Shown here: positions 1 through 7,477 of the stretch, piece by piece
Layout: every line of letters begins with the position of its first letter
How positions within the stretch are numbered: the stretch's first letter is position 1
NCBI GenBank assembly: GCA_002887195.1
Contig: PJAB01001250.1
Location: forward strand, 1-15,966
DNA length: 15,966 nt
DNA from: Chrysochromulina parva
Taxonomy: Eukaryota > Haptophyta > Prymnesiales > Chrysochromulinaceae
Reading direction: 5' to 3'
Made by a program: the position numbers and the translations under genes
Notes under the pieces: model-generated
What the model was told of the DNA's origin: nothing
Database searches by the model: none
The model's input: only the letters and a program-made list of their open reading frames with translations

Positions 1-1545
1 GTCGAAGCACTCCACCAACTCCCAAGGCACACCGTCCAAGTCCGCCGCTGCCTTGATGGGGTCCCCCGCAGTATCCTCGCTCGCATTCGTCTGGTCGTAC
101 GGGAACGAGTACTTGACGTCTGCGTCCCAGATTGTGCTCGTAATGAAGAGCTCCTCGAGTGCTATCTTGAAGACCTCGCCCTTGCGCAGCCCGTATTCAG
201 CCGTCATCGAGTTACGCTCGGCGCGAGTGCACGCAGCGTAGCGGCAGATGGCGCACGAATCGAGAGTGGACTCACCAGACAGGTTGCGGTAGAGGCCAGT
301 GCCGCCAACCGCGGTGGACAGTCTGCCAAAGATGTCATCCGTGTTGTACGCAACCTCGCAGTGGTCAACTGTTGGGCTCCGGACACCACCAAAGGTGATG
401 TTGGTCTTGTTTGATGCCATCAGCACAGGAGCCCACAGCGGCATAGGGTTGAGATCGCCGAGCACGGTCGTATGCACAATGTGCCAAGGTGATGGCGAGG
501 ACGGGGGCTGGGCATGCTGCAGCTCACGGCGGTGGCTAGGCATGAGGGGCGTCGGGGATGGCATCTGAACGGGTGGAGGAGGTGGACTCGATGGTCGTGG
601 CATGGGCGGGTAGGGCGGCGGCGGCGGCAACGGCGGCGGTGACTGTGACGAGGACCGAGGCGGCGTCGGGCCAGAGTCCGGAGGGTACAGGGGCGGCGTG
701 GGTGGGGGCATCAATCGGGGAGGCGAGGGTGGCCAGGGTGGCAAGGGCGGAGGCCGTGGCCGTGGGGTCGGCGACGCGGATGAGGGCGGCAAAGGAGTTA
801 GCGGGATCGAAAGGGCTGTAACGAGGCTGCTGCCTGCAGAGGATGGGCTTGTCAGGATGGGGACGATGCCTGCCTGGGCCTGCTGCGAACGACGGTGACT
901 GGGTGCGCGCTGGACTGCGTGCATCCCGGCGACGACGTGGTCGCTCGTTTCGGCGTCGGCCAAGACCCTTATGCCCGAGGGGAAAGGCGGGGGAGGTGGA
1001 CACGTGCCACACGCGACCGGGCAAGTGGTGCGCGCAATGGAATAGGAAACGCAAACAGAGGGCTGTGCTGAGAAGTAGGAGCACGGCATGGAGACGCGCG
1101 GGCCACCGCCGATGCAGTCGGTGACGTAGGCGCACTTCGCTACCTCGGAGCCAGGGTCGCCGCCAACGTCGCTGCACGAGCTGCCGCCGGCGATGCGGCA
1201 GTTGTTCATGCCGACCATGGCAGAGGAATGGGGCACCGGCGGCGGCGACGCGCAGTCGACGCACTCCGTGCCGAACGCGCACATCGGGAACTTGGAGCCG
1301 GGGCTGCCGTCGTCGCAATCGTCGCAATCTGTCGCAATCGTTGTTGGAGGTGAACGCACTAGTGTCCACAACGAGAAGAAGGACCACAGTGGGGGCGAAG
1401 TTGCGCCGAGGAAGGGCTGACGGCTTCCCCGCAGGGGCACCTTATCCCCCTCAAAGGGTGTAGAGGTCGCGCTCTCGGCGCACATGCCCAAGGAGACGGC
1501 GACGAGCGGATAGATAAGCGGGAAGCCCTCAATCGCTGCAGGCAT
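1..1545 (-). CDS. Secreted Cys-rich, proline-rich glycoprotein (partial, C-terminus off the left edge)
   Basis: One minus-strand frame is open from the ATG at 1545 to base 1 (515 codons, no stop). I do not recognise the family. The N-terminus has a hydrophobic stretch (FPLIYPLVAVSLGMC) that could be a signal peptide or anchor. Residues about 70-190 hold 14 cysteines and end in C-x3-C-x2-C (CPVACGTC), like the end of a ShKT-type module. A long proline-rich linker follows (roughly 1000-540 in DNA, PPPP and PPSPP runs). The last 150 residues are less biased and carry four N-glycosylation sequons (NKT, NIT, NLS, NAS) and a CAICRYAAC pair. Modular secreted or cell-surface proteins like this are common in algae. 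The frame stays open upstream of 1545, so the start is uncertain and an upstream exon is possible. Overlapping arginine-rich frames at 536-1387 are shadows. Confidence 0.7.
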   Translation of the reverse strand, partial: MPAAIEGFPLIYPLVAVSLGMCAESATSTPFEGDKVPLRGSRQPFLGATSPPLWSFFSLWTLVRSPPTTIATDCDDCDDGSPGSKFPMCAFGTECVDCASPPPVPHSSAMVGMNNCRIAGGSSCSDVGGDPGSEVAKCAYVTDCIGGGPRVSMPCSYFSAQPSVCVSYSIARTTCPVACGTCPPPPPFPSGIRVLADAETSDHVVAGMHAVQRAPSHRRSQQAQAGIVPILTSPSSAGSSLVTALSIPLTPLPPSSASPTPRPRPPPLPPWPPSPPRLMPPPTPPLYPPDSGPTPPRSSSQSPPPLPPPPPYPPMPRPSSPPPPPVQMPSPTPLMPSHRRELQHAQPPSSPSPWHIVHTTVLGDLNPMPLWAPVLMASNKTNITFGGVRSPTVDHCEVAYNTDDIFGRLSTAVGGTGLYRNLSGESTLDSCAICRYAACTRAERNSMTAEYGLRKGEVFKIALEELFITSTIWDADVKYSFPYDQTNASEDTAGDPIKAAADLDGVPWELVECFD

Positions 1546-2007
1546 CGCAGCAGTCAGAACGGTCGTGGAGGAACGTGGCCACGTACGTACTCGTTGAGGG
1601 TCGTAAAAGGGCGATAGAGATTTCCAAAAAAGGTCTGGGGTTGCCTCCGATGAGGTCACATGTACATATGAGTGCTTGCCTTGTGATTGCTGCGAGCAGG
1701 CACGAGGAACGTGTCTCAGCTGGGGCAGGGCGTTGGAGCTGCAGCGGGCTGCGAGTGTGGCAGGCGGTGACGTGTGTGTGTGGTGTGTGCGGTGAAGATG
1801 AAGGTGTAGCAGAGGCGCTTGGGATGCAGAATGATGAAGCTGTGCTCTCGCTGAGGTGGTGATACATGCACGGGTGAGTGCAGGCAGGGGTACACCCAGG
1901 GAGTGGCGCGGCGATGAGCACGCGCACGCGCTGGGCTCTGTGGTAGTGGGCGCGCTGGCGGATGGGATGAGCATCGTGCCGACGCGTCGCGCCGACAGAG
2001 CCGGTGC
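1546..2007. other. Intergenic stretch, 462 bp
   Basis: This lies between the start of the left-edge secreted gene and the stop of the next minus-strand gene, so it probably holds the former's promoter and the latter's 3' UTR. It contains a short AT-richer patch near 1605-1640 (a run of six A at about 1625) and GT-rich sequence near 1765-1790. Open frames here have no recognisable protein character. Confidence 0.4.
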
Positions 2008-2957
2008 CTAGAGCATGAAATTGATCGAATCCGACTCCATCTCCGTCAGCGACGCCGCCAGAGGCGATATGACAAGTGCATGAGGAGGATCATGCCCTGA
2101 CGAGGCCGCGGTGGTGCTCGCTGTGGTTGCCATGGCGCCGATGATCAGGCCGGAGACGACGGTGCTGCACTTGATGGTGAGCGGGTCGAGCAGTGCGCCG
2201 ACGGGGCCGCAGCTTCGAGGACGACCGCGCCCGGCTCACTACAGGCACAGGCTCACAGGCACAGGCTTCGCGCCGCGCGTGACGGCGGCTGGTCACGTGC
2301 TGTCGACGTTGCGCCTGCCGGTCGTGGCGGAGATGTCGAGGGCGCGCATGCCGTCGAGCCCGACCGCTCGCAGCTGCGGCTGCCTGCACCGGGGGAGCAA
2401 CGCGCAAGCCGTCAGCAAAACAGGCGATGCGGCGCGTTCGCACATGCCGAGCGCAGAGGCCGGAGCGCCTCTCGGCGGGCACATAGTTGGGGCAGGCGTG
2501 GGAGCGGACGGCGCGCGTGCACCTGCAGCATGTGCACCGGTCTCTCGCGTGCGCGCGCGCAGCGGCAGGGCCGGCCGAAAGCTGCGCGCGCTGCATGCGT
2601 GGCTGCCTGCGGAGCCGGGGGCACACCTGCGGGTGGTGGGTTGGTGTCCCTGGACTCGAAGAGGTTGGTGACAAAGTTGATCGCGGGGTGGATCGTCTTG
2701 CCCGCGCTCTAGTGCCGCGGCGCGTGTATTGTGATGGGCGCGCTTGGGTGTTGTGCGCGCGGAGTGGAGTGTGTGGCGGGGCTTCTGTGTTGATCTCGCG
2801 TGGCGGCTGGGAGAAGAGGGCGGGACTCGGGCGGAGATCGCACCTCGAACTGGAGCGGAGTTTGCACCTCGAACTGAAGGATGTTGACCTCCTGTTCGTC
2901 GAACGCCGCCGGCAAGGCGACGACGAGTGGTAATGCGATGATCAGAAGGCGCAGCAT
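2008..2957 (-). CDS. Probable spliced gene for a small secreted protein of unknown function
   Basis: No single frame covers this gene, but exon-like pieces join by consistent splice sites. Exon 1 (2957-2844) starts MLRLLIIALPLVVALPAAFD, a classic signal peptide, and ends at ..LQFE before GTGCGA. A candidate acceptor CACTAG precedes exon 2 from 2708 (SAGKTIHPAINFVTNLFE). A later exon ending at 2297 (..GMRALDISATTGRRNVDS) has a GTGACC donor and joins in phase to 2212 after CTCGAAG, giving ..DSTCGPVGALLDPLTIKC. The last exon runs to a TAG at 2008-2010. The boundary between exon 2 and the third exon is not resolved. I recognise no domain; the product would be a secreted or membrane protein of well under 250 residues. 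The signal peptide and the last junction are the strongest parts; the whole model is inference. Confidence 0.35.
2838..2880 (-). repeat. 24-bp tandem duplication carrying two candidate 5' splice sites
   Basis: On the minus strand the block CAGTTCGAGGTGC occurs twice, 24 nt apart, encoding ..LQFEVQTPLQFEV... Each copy has a possible GTGC donor after GAG (at 2867 and 2843). Use of either would change exon 1 of the surrounding gene by exactly eight codons without shifting frame. Confidence 0.5.
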
Positions 2958-3365
2958 GGTCTCGAGGCTCTCGGGTTTGGTGTCTTCGAGTCTCAGGATG
3001 TAGTCTGCGTAGGAAGGCGTGCAGGCGGGTAGCGCGCGATGAGTCGCACGACATCGATCGCAGGCGTGCGGCCACTGGGTTGGCTCGCGCGCTTGCGCGC
3101 TCAGTGCAGCTTGGCGTGGGCGTGCCCAGCGCAGTTGCTCGCCGCGGGCGCAGCGTGGCTGGCGCCAATCACGGCACTGGGCATGGGAGCGCGCGATGAT
3201 CATGCGCATCAGCGCTCGGAGCCAGGCAGACGGAAAACAGGTAGAGGGTCCGAGAGCGCACAAGCCTTGAGCGTTGTCAGGCAGTGCTGCGCAAGAGCAA
3301 TCGCAGAGCCAAAACTTCACCCATTTTGGGCAATTTTCGAACTAGAATTTACGATCGAAAGCAAT
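2958..3365. other. Intergenic stretch, 408 bp, with possible sulfatase remnants
   Basis: This is upstream of the signal-peptide gene at 2957 and downstream of the last clear sulfatase homology. About 3310-3375 is distinctly AT-richer than its surroundings. On the minus strand about 3372-3316 reads VWNGKLLSIVNSSSKI, which may be a heavily decayed version of the sulfatase stretch before the SDNG motif, in another frame from the preceding homology. Nothing else coding is supported. Confidence 0.35.
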
Positions 3366-4160
3366 TTACCATTCCAAACATGCGACTGGCCGTGCGGGGT
3401 GCGTGAGGTTGCCGAGGCCCTCATCGAGCGCAGCGAGCATGCCAGCGTACACGCGGCGCGTCGGGTCGCCAATGTGCCCAAACGGCTTCACATAGCGATC
3501 GGGCGCCTCAATAGGCTCATGAACTGACTGCCAAGCAATGTACACGAAGAGAGGCGCGTCACCCAGCTGCCAGCCCCGAACGAGAGACTGAGCACGCGCC
3601 GTGTAAACCTTTGTCGAGTACTCTCCCGCGTGGGCCGCCTAGCAGTTGTTGCAAGGAGAAGGCGAGCCCGCGGCATTCCCGAAGAAGCCGCACAGATGCC
3701 AGTCATAAAAGCCACCGGCACCGTGATTGTAATAACACTAGTACCCGCCTAGGTAGCCAACGTATGAGTCGAAGCCACGCCCCCACGGGCACCACGACTC
3801 GTTCACGTTGCCGAGGTGCCACTTGCCGATCATGTGTGTCTGGTAGCGCCTTGAAGGGCGTGGGCATGATGGGCAGCGACACTGGCAGGCACGATGGCTC
3901 AAATGGGCCAACGAGAATGTGCTCGCTGCCGGTGTGGATGGAATAGCGGCCCGACATGAGCGAGGCGCGCGTCGGCGTGCAGACCGGGCTGCACGTAATA
4001 GTTGGAGAAGGTGAGGCCGCGCTGCGCCGCGTGCGCGCCAGGTCGTCAATGGTGGGTGTGAGGACGTCGGGCTTGCGGCCGAGCTGCTTGATGCGGAACG
4101 AGGCGTCGTAGGAACCCTAATCGTCGGCGAGCATCATGAACACGTGGTGGTGGGATGAGG
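3366..4160 (-). pseudogene. Decayed arylsulfatase (arylsulfatase B / ARSI-ARSJ type)
   Basis: Fragments in family order on the minus strand add up to the N-terminal half of an ARSB-type sulfatase, a secreted or lysosomal sulfate-ester hydrolase. In order: HHVFMMLADD, the metal-binding start, then TAG (4117-4119) where the family has Gln; SYDASFRIKQLGRKP and TPTIDDLAR; LTFSNYYVQP; the formylglycine motif CTPTR (3967-3981), then ASLMSGRYSIHTG; THMIGKWHLG; GRGFDSYVGYLGGY, then TAG (3738-3740); NNC, then TAG (3639-3641); LFVYIAWQSVHEP; RRVYAGMLAALDEGLGNLT; stop at 3366-3368. Frame changes are needed between IDDLAR and LTFSN, at about 3985 (one base too many before the formylglycine motif), and at about 3846-3855. 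No signal peptide or C-terminal half is evident. Assembly indels could explain the shifts, but not easily three stops as well. Confidence 0.85.
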
Positions 4161-4328
4161 TGTTGATCGGTGAGCATGAGCGGCCGACATCGTGCCGTCC
4201 ATCCCCGTACGCGTGAAATTGGCGTAATCATGAGCGTTTGACACGTGTAAGAAATCTCACACACACGCATTCACACTCATGATAGCAGGATGAAAGGTCG
4301 AATTCGCCTGCGGGGAAGGCGCTAAACG
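4161..4328. promoter_or_regulatory. Divergent intergenic region upstream of the ZIP gene
   Basis: These 168 bp separate the start of the sulfatase relic (minus) from the ZIP start codon (plus), so they probably hold the ZIP promoter and whatever remains of the sulfatase promoter. The centre (about 4225-4300) is AT-richer than the flanks and includes CA-rich sequence (cacacacgcattcacactca). I see no clear TATA box. Confidence 0.4.
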
Positions 4329-5493
4329 ATGCGCATCGTCGGCCTTCTTGCCCTCGCGGGCCTCGCTGCCGGCGGTCCGTTTACGCCGGCGCTCCCGCAG
4401 CAGCAGCAGCAGTGCTCCAGCCATCAGAGCGCAGCGGAAAATCTCTGGTGCCGGCTACGCGGCGGCGGAGCCTGCTTCGACTGCACGCCGCCCGCGCCGG
4501 TGGTGCCGCCAACGCTCCTGAGCACAGTCAAAACCTGGCATCCCGTTCTGCTCGCCTTACTCGGCACCAGCTTCGGCTGGTTCATGACGGCGCTCGGCTC
4601 CGCGGCGACGGTCATCCATAAACTGGGCCTCTCCGAGACCACTTACCGCAAGGTGCTCGACTTCATGCTCGGCATCAGCGGTGGAGTGATGACGGCCGCG
4701 TCGTACTGGTCGCTGCTCGCGCCTGCGCTCGACTTTGCGGAGCTGCAGGGCTGGGGCCAGCTCTCGTTCGTTCCCGTGGCGCTCGGCTTCCTCTCGGGCG
4801 GTGCGCTGCTGCAGGGCACGGACTGGTGGCTATCGCGCATGCAGGGCAGCCTCGAGGATATGGATCTGTACCAAGGGCTGGCGGTCACGGGCGACGACGC
4901 GGCGTCCAAGGGCGAGCGCATCTCGCAGCTGCGCCGGCTCCTCCTCCTGATCCTCGCGATCACCATCCACAACTTCCCAGAGGGTATGGCGGTCGGCGTC
5001 GCCTTTGGCGCCATCGGCTCGTCGCCCGGCGCGACCTTCGGTTCGGCCGCCACGCTCGCCCTCGGCATCGGCATCCAAAACTTCCCCGAGGGCCTCGCCG
5101 TCTCGATGCCGCTCATGCGGCAGGGCGTCTCACCGCTCAAGTCGTTCTGGTACGGCCAGCTCAGCGGCATGGTCGAGCCGATCGGCGGCGTGCTCGGCGC
5201 AGCCTTCGTGCACTACTGCCGCCCGATGCTCCCATACACGATGTCACTGGCCGCGGGCGCGATGATCTTCGTCGTGTGCGACTCTCTCGTGCCCGAGATG
5301 CAGGCGCGCCCGCCCGCTAAGCACCCAAGGCCGCCGGCCGCCTGCGCGCTGCTGCTGCCGCCTGCGCTGCTCCTTACGAAACCCCTTGAGTGTCGCCGCG
5401 CAAACACAGGCACATGGAAACAAAGGGCTCGCCATGCAGGGCCTGATGCTCGGCTTCGTCATTATGATGGTGCTCGATGTTGCCCTCGGGTGA
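4329..5493 (+). CDS. ZIP-family metal transporter, ZIP11/GufA type
   Basis: Predicted zinc (or related divalent metal) permease of the ZIP family. Exon 1 is 4329-5303 and exon 2 is 5410-5493, separated by a 106-bp GC-AG intron (donor CAG|GCGCGC, acceptor AAACACAG|GCA). Both junctions are phase 0 and the product is 352 residues. It starts with a signal-like segment and a Gln run (residues 24-28). The paired metal-site motifs HNFPEG (214-219) and QNFPEG (250-255) are the hallmark of ZIP transmembrane helices IV and V. Other hydrophobic helices lie at about 73-93, 112-131, 145-162, 203-228, 238-262, 277-296 and 304-320, and exon 2 supplies the last helix (GLMLGFVIMMVLDVALG). A Met/Asp/Glu-bearing loop (171-200) separates the halves. 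Reading straight through the intron gives a 423-residue ORF whose tail is not ZIP-like. The target membrane is unclear; the N-terminus could be plastid- or secretory-directed. Confidence 0.9.
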
Positions 5494-5962
5494 GCGACCG
5501 CGAGCGTGTGGGCGCGTGCGAGGCCGAGCATGGCGAGGGCCGCTCGGCGCGGGGGGAGTGCGGAGGGGGCGTCAGGGTGTGGGCGATGGAGAATGTGTAG
5601 AGTTAGACGGTGCGGTGAAGTACAGACGACGAGAGTCGAGCAGTTAGTAGTACTACTAAACTACCCGTACTCACTCACCAAATTTGTCACTCACAATTGC
5701 TCACTCAGTGACAGATGGACCTGTGTGCTGTGACAGGGATTTCGACGAGCAGTGCTTTCAGCTTTGCAATCGCTCATCACACGAGTACACAAGGTTCCGT
5801 CGGCCCCGACCCCCGTTAAACGTAATGAAACCGGTATGAAAATGCAAGTTTGCGAAACGACCGAAAGTCGTGGTGATGTCGAACCACGTGTGGTTGCGTC
5901 CGGGTTTCACCTCGTGCGATGTGGCGAGAGAGGTCGCCGCCGCAGTGATTGAGGAGGGCACC
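5494..5962. promoter_or_regulatory. 469-bp intergenic region with TCACTCA repeats upstream of the CCCH/ART-like gene
   Basis: This holds the ZIP 3' UTR and the likely promoter and leader of the next gene. From about 5640 the base composition becomes much more AT-rich than the surrounding coding DNA. TCACTCA occurs three times (5671-5677, 5687-5693, 5701-5707), and the last lies in an inverted repeat, TCACT-C-AGTGA (5701-5711). A short palindrome, AGTAGTACTACT, lies at about 5646-5657. The frame of the downstream gene is open from about 5870, with an in-frame ATG at 5876. Confidence 0.4.
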
Positions 5963-7243
5963 ATGAGTAGCTTACTGGCCTGCAAATACTATGCCCAAGG
6001 TTATTGCCAGTTCGGCACACATTGCCATTACGCGCACGATGACTGGACCGCGGAGAAGCGAGTGGCAACATCACACAACGCTTCCACTGCATGCATGACT
6101 GCACTGCGTACCAAGAGTAGACTACCTGTTTGCAAGTATTTTGCCCAAGGCCATTGCCATTTCGGTGCGCATTGTCGATTTGCTCACGATCCTACAGTTG
6201 CGCAGGATTCCGATGCCTTAAAGCAAGCCGAGCCGGCCAAAAAGAAGTCGCGCACCTTGCTCTTCAGTGGCGCCGAACCTCCAGCCGCCGCCGCCGTGAC
6301 GAAAGCTGCCAGCAGTATCAGTGTGGCCTCAAGCACGGTGCCGACTCCGCGACATGGTGCTGCCAGCAGTATCAGTGTGGACTCAAGCACGGTGCCGACT
6401 CCGCGACATTGTGCTGCCAGCAGTATCAGTGTGGACTCAAGCACGGTGCCGACTCCGCGACATGGTGCTGCCAGCAGTATCAGTGTGGCCTCAAGCACGG
6501 TGCCGACTCCGCGACAAGTCCATCGCTGCTGCGGGAGCCAGTGCCCAAACGACGCCGGAACGAGGTGTTCACATCACCGCTGCGGCAAATGCTGCTCGGA
6601 TCTCAGCTTACGTCTCGGTATGGGTTGCGCAGAGCACAGGCAGAGGCGGCTCATTGATTTCGGCCGCGAAGAAATCATCGACGAGCTTGGTCTGGCCCAT
6701 GGGCATTTCGACGAAGAATACGACTTTATGTATGAGGGCGACGTGTCGAGCGGCTCGCGCAAGCGCATGCGCGGTGGTGAGGAATTCATCTGGCCTGCTG
6801 GCTGGAGGAAGCTTGCACTCTGTGTCACCAAAAGGTATCATTCTAACGATCGAGATGGCAATCCATGGCTCGATCGCGATCAGGGATGGCCAGTTGCGTT
6901 TCACGGCACATCGGGCAGCCATGTGCGAGGCATCAGGGATATCGTGTGCAATGGATTTCTTCCCCGCGGAGGAGAGAGCACGCCACGCAACGGCGAGATC
7001 TTCGGAGTGGGCATCTACTGCACGCCCGATCCTAAATTTGCCGCCAAGTACGCTTCGGACGAGCCGCTGGTCACGTCGAGCGGTCTGAAGCTCGAGATCG
7101 TGTTCCAGGTGCGCGTGCGCCCAGGGGGATACGAAGAGCACGCGCATAAGCACGGACGTTGTTGGGTGATAAAGCGCAAGGAAGACATTCGGCCGTGTGG
7201 CATTCTGCTGCGCGAGGTCACCGAGGTGCGTGGCGCGAGGTAG
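5963..7243 (+). CDS. CCCH zinc-finger protein with PARP-like ADP-ribosyltransferase-like C-terminus
   Basis: Intronless, 426 residues from the ATG at 5963, chosen for its ACCATG context just before the first finger; an in-frame ATG at 5876 would add 29 residues. Domains in order: two CCCH fingers, C-x7-C-x5-C-x3-H (7-25 and 57-75), usually RNA-binding; a basic PAKKKSR (91-97); four 18-residue repeats (115-184); a Cys/His module (189-225) ending RCGKCC..C-x2-H, which resembles the SHI/LRP1 finger of plants with altered spacing; a linker with SRKRMR; then 308-418, with AFHGT (H314), GVGIYCTPDPKFAAKYA (Y352) and WVIKRKEDIRPCGILL. These match the HG(T), GIY and final beta-strand blocks of the PARP catalytic fold. 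The third catalytic position, Glu in PARP1, falls on Arg/Cys here, so it is either a mono-ADP-ribosyltransferase or inactive. A nuclear or RNA-associated role is inferred. The assignment rests on motifs only. Confidence 0.8.
   Translation: MSSLLACKYYAQGYCQFGTHCHYAHDDWTAEKRVATSHNASTACMTALRTKSRLPVCKYFAQGHCHFGAHCRFAHDPTVAQDSDALKQAEPAKKKSRTLLFSGAEPPAAAAVTKAASSISVASSTVPTPRHGAASSISVDSSTVPTPRHCAASSISVDSSTVPTPRHGAASSISVASSTVPTPRQVHRCCGSQCPNDAGTRCSHHRCGKCCSDLSLRLGMGCAEHRQRRLIDFGREEIIDELGLAHGHFDEEYDFMYEGDVSSGSRKRMRGGEEFIWPAGWRKLALCVTKRYHSNDRDGNPWLDRDQGWPVAFHGTSGSHVRGIRDIVCNGFLPRGGESTPRNGEIFGVGIYCTPDPKFAAKYASDEPLVTSSGLKLEIVFQVRVRPGGYEEHAHKHGRCWVIKRKEDIRPCGILLREVTEVRGAR
6305..6514 (+). repeat. Coding minisatellite, four 54-bp units
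   Basis: Four near-identical 54-bp units start at 6305, 6359, 6413 and 6467, the last slightly short. Each encodes AASSISV(A/D)SSTVPTPRH(G/C). Units 1 and 4 encode VAS, units 2 and 3 VDS, and unit 2 has a single G-to-T change (HC for HG). The near-identity implies recent expansion, and copy number probably varies between alleles. The Ser/Thr/Pro-rich product should be a disordered, phosphorylatable linker. Confidence 0.95.
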
Positions 7244-7477
7244 GAATTTCCCTGTGGGAGTCACTCGCGGGTTGTTGCGGGGCGAGCGTCCCGGTGCGGG
7301 CCCTGATGGTCCAAGGGTAATGATGTGAGTCAGCAATGAATATAAAACATCGCGCGCAGTGTCCACCCACTCCAGGTGAGTCAGTCAGTCCATCGACGCC
7401 GTGCTCTATCTCGTGACTCTATGGTATGCGAATCTCTCAGATGATCTCAGAATGCGGAAGGTCCACCACATTCCTTG
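7244..7477. promoter_or_regulatory. Convergent intergenic region with TATAAAA flanked by two TGAGTCA sites
   Basis: This lies between two convergent gene ends, so only 3' UTRs are expected. It nevertheless contains TATAAAA (7341-7347) with TGAGTCA, a bZIP/AP-1-type core, on each side (7326-7332 and 7377-7383). The second sits in CAGGTGAGTCAG, which also looks like a strong 5' splice site. These short motifs may be chance. I find no RNA gene or protein exon to go with them. Confidence 0.3.

Noticed and set aside
536..1387. 283-codon minus-strand ORF with ATG and stop
   Set aside because: Its product is Arg/His/Ala-rich and without domains; the neighbouring frame is open through the whole region and gives a coherent Cys- and Pro-rich secreted protein.
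3639..4119. Reassignment of TAG to glutamine in this genome
   Set aside because: The CCCH/ART-like gene and the COMMD9-like gene both appear to end at TAG, and the sulfatase also has frameshifts, so gene decay is simpler.
5304..5600. C-terminal 98 residues of the unspliced ZIP ORF
   Set aside because: Arg/Cys-rich and not ZIP-like; a GC-AG intron restores the expected last helix in another frame.
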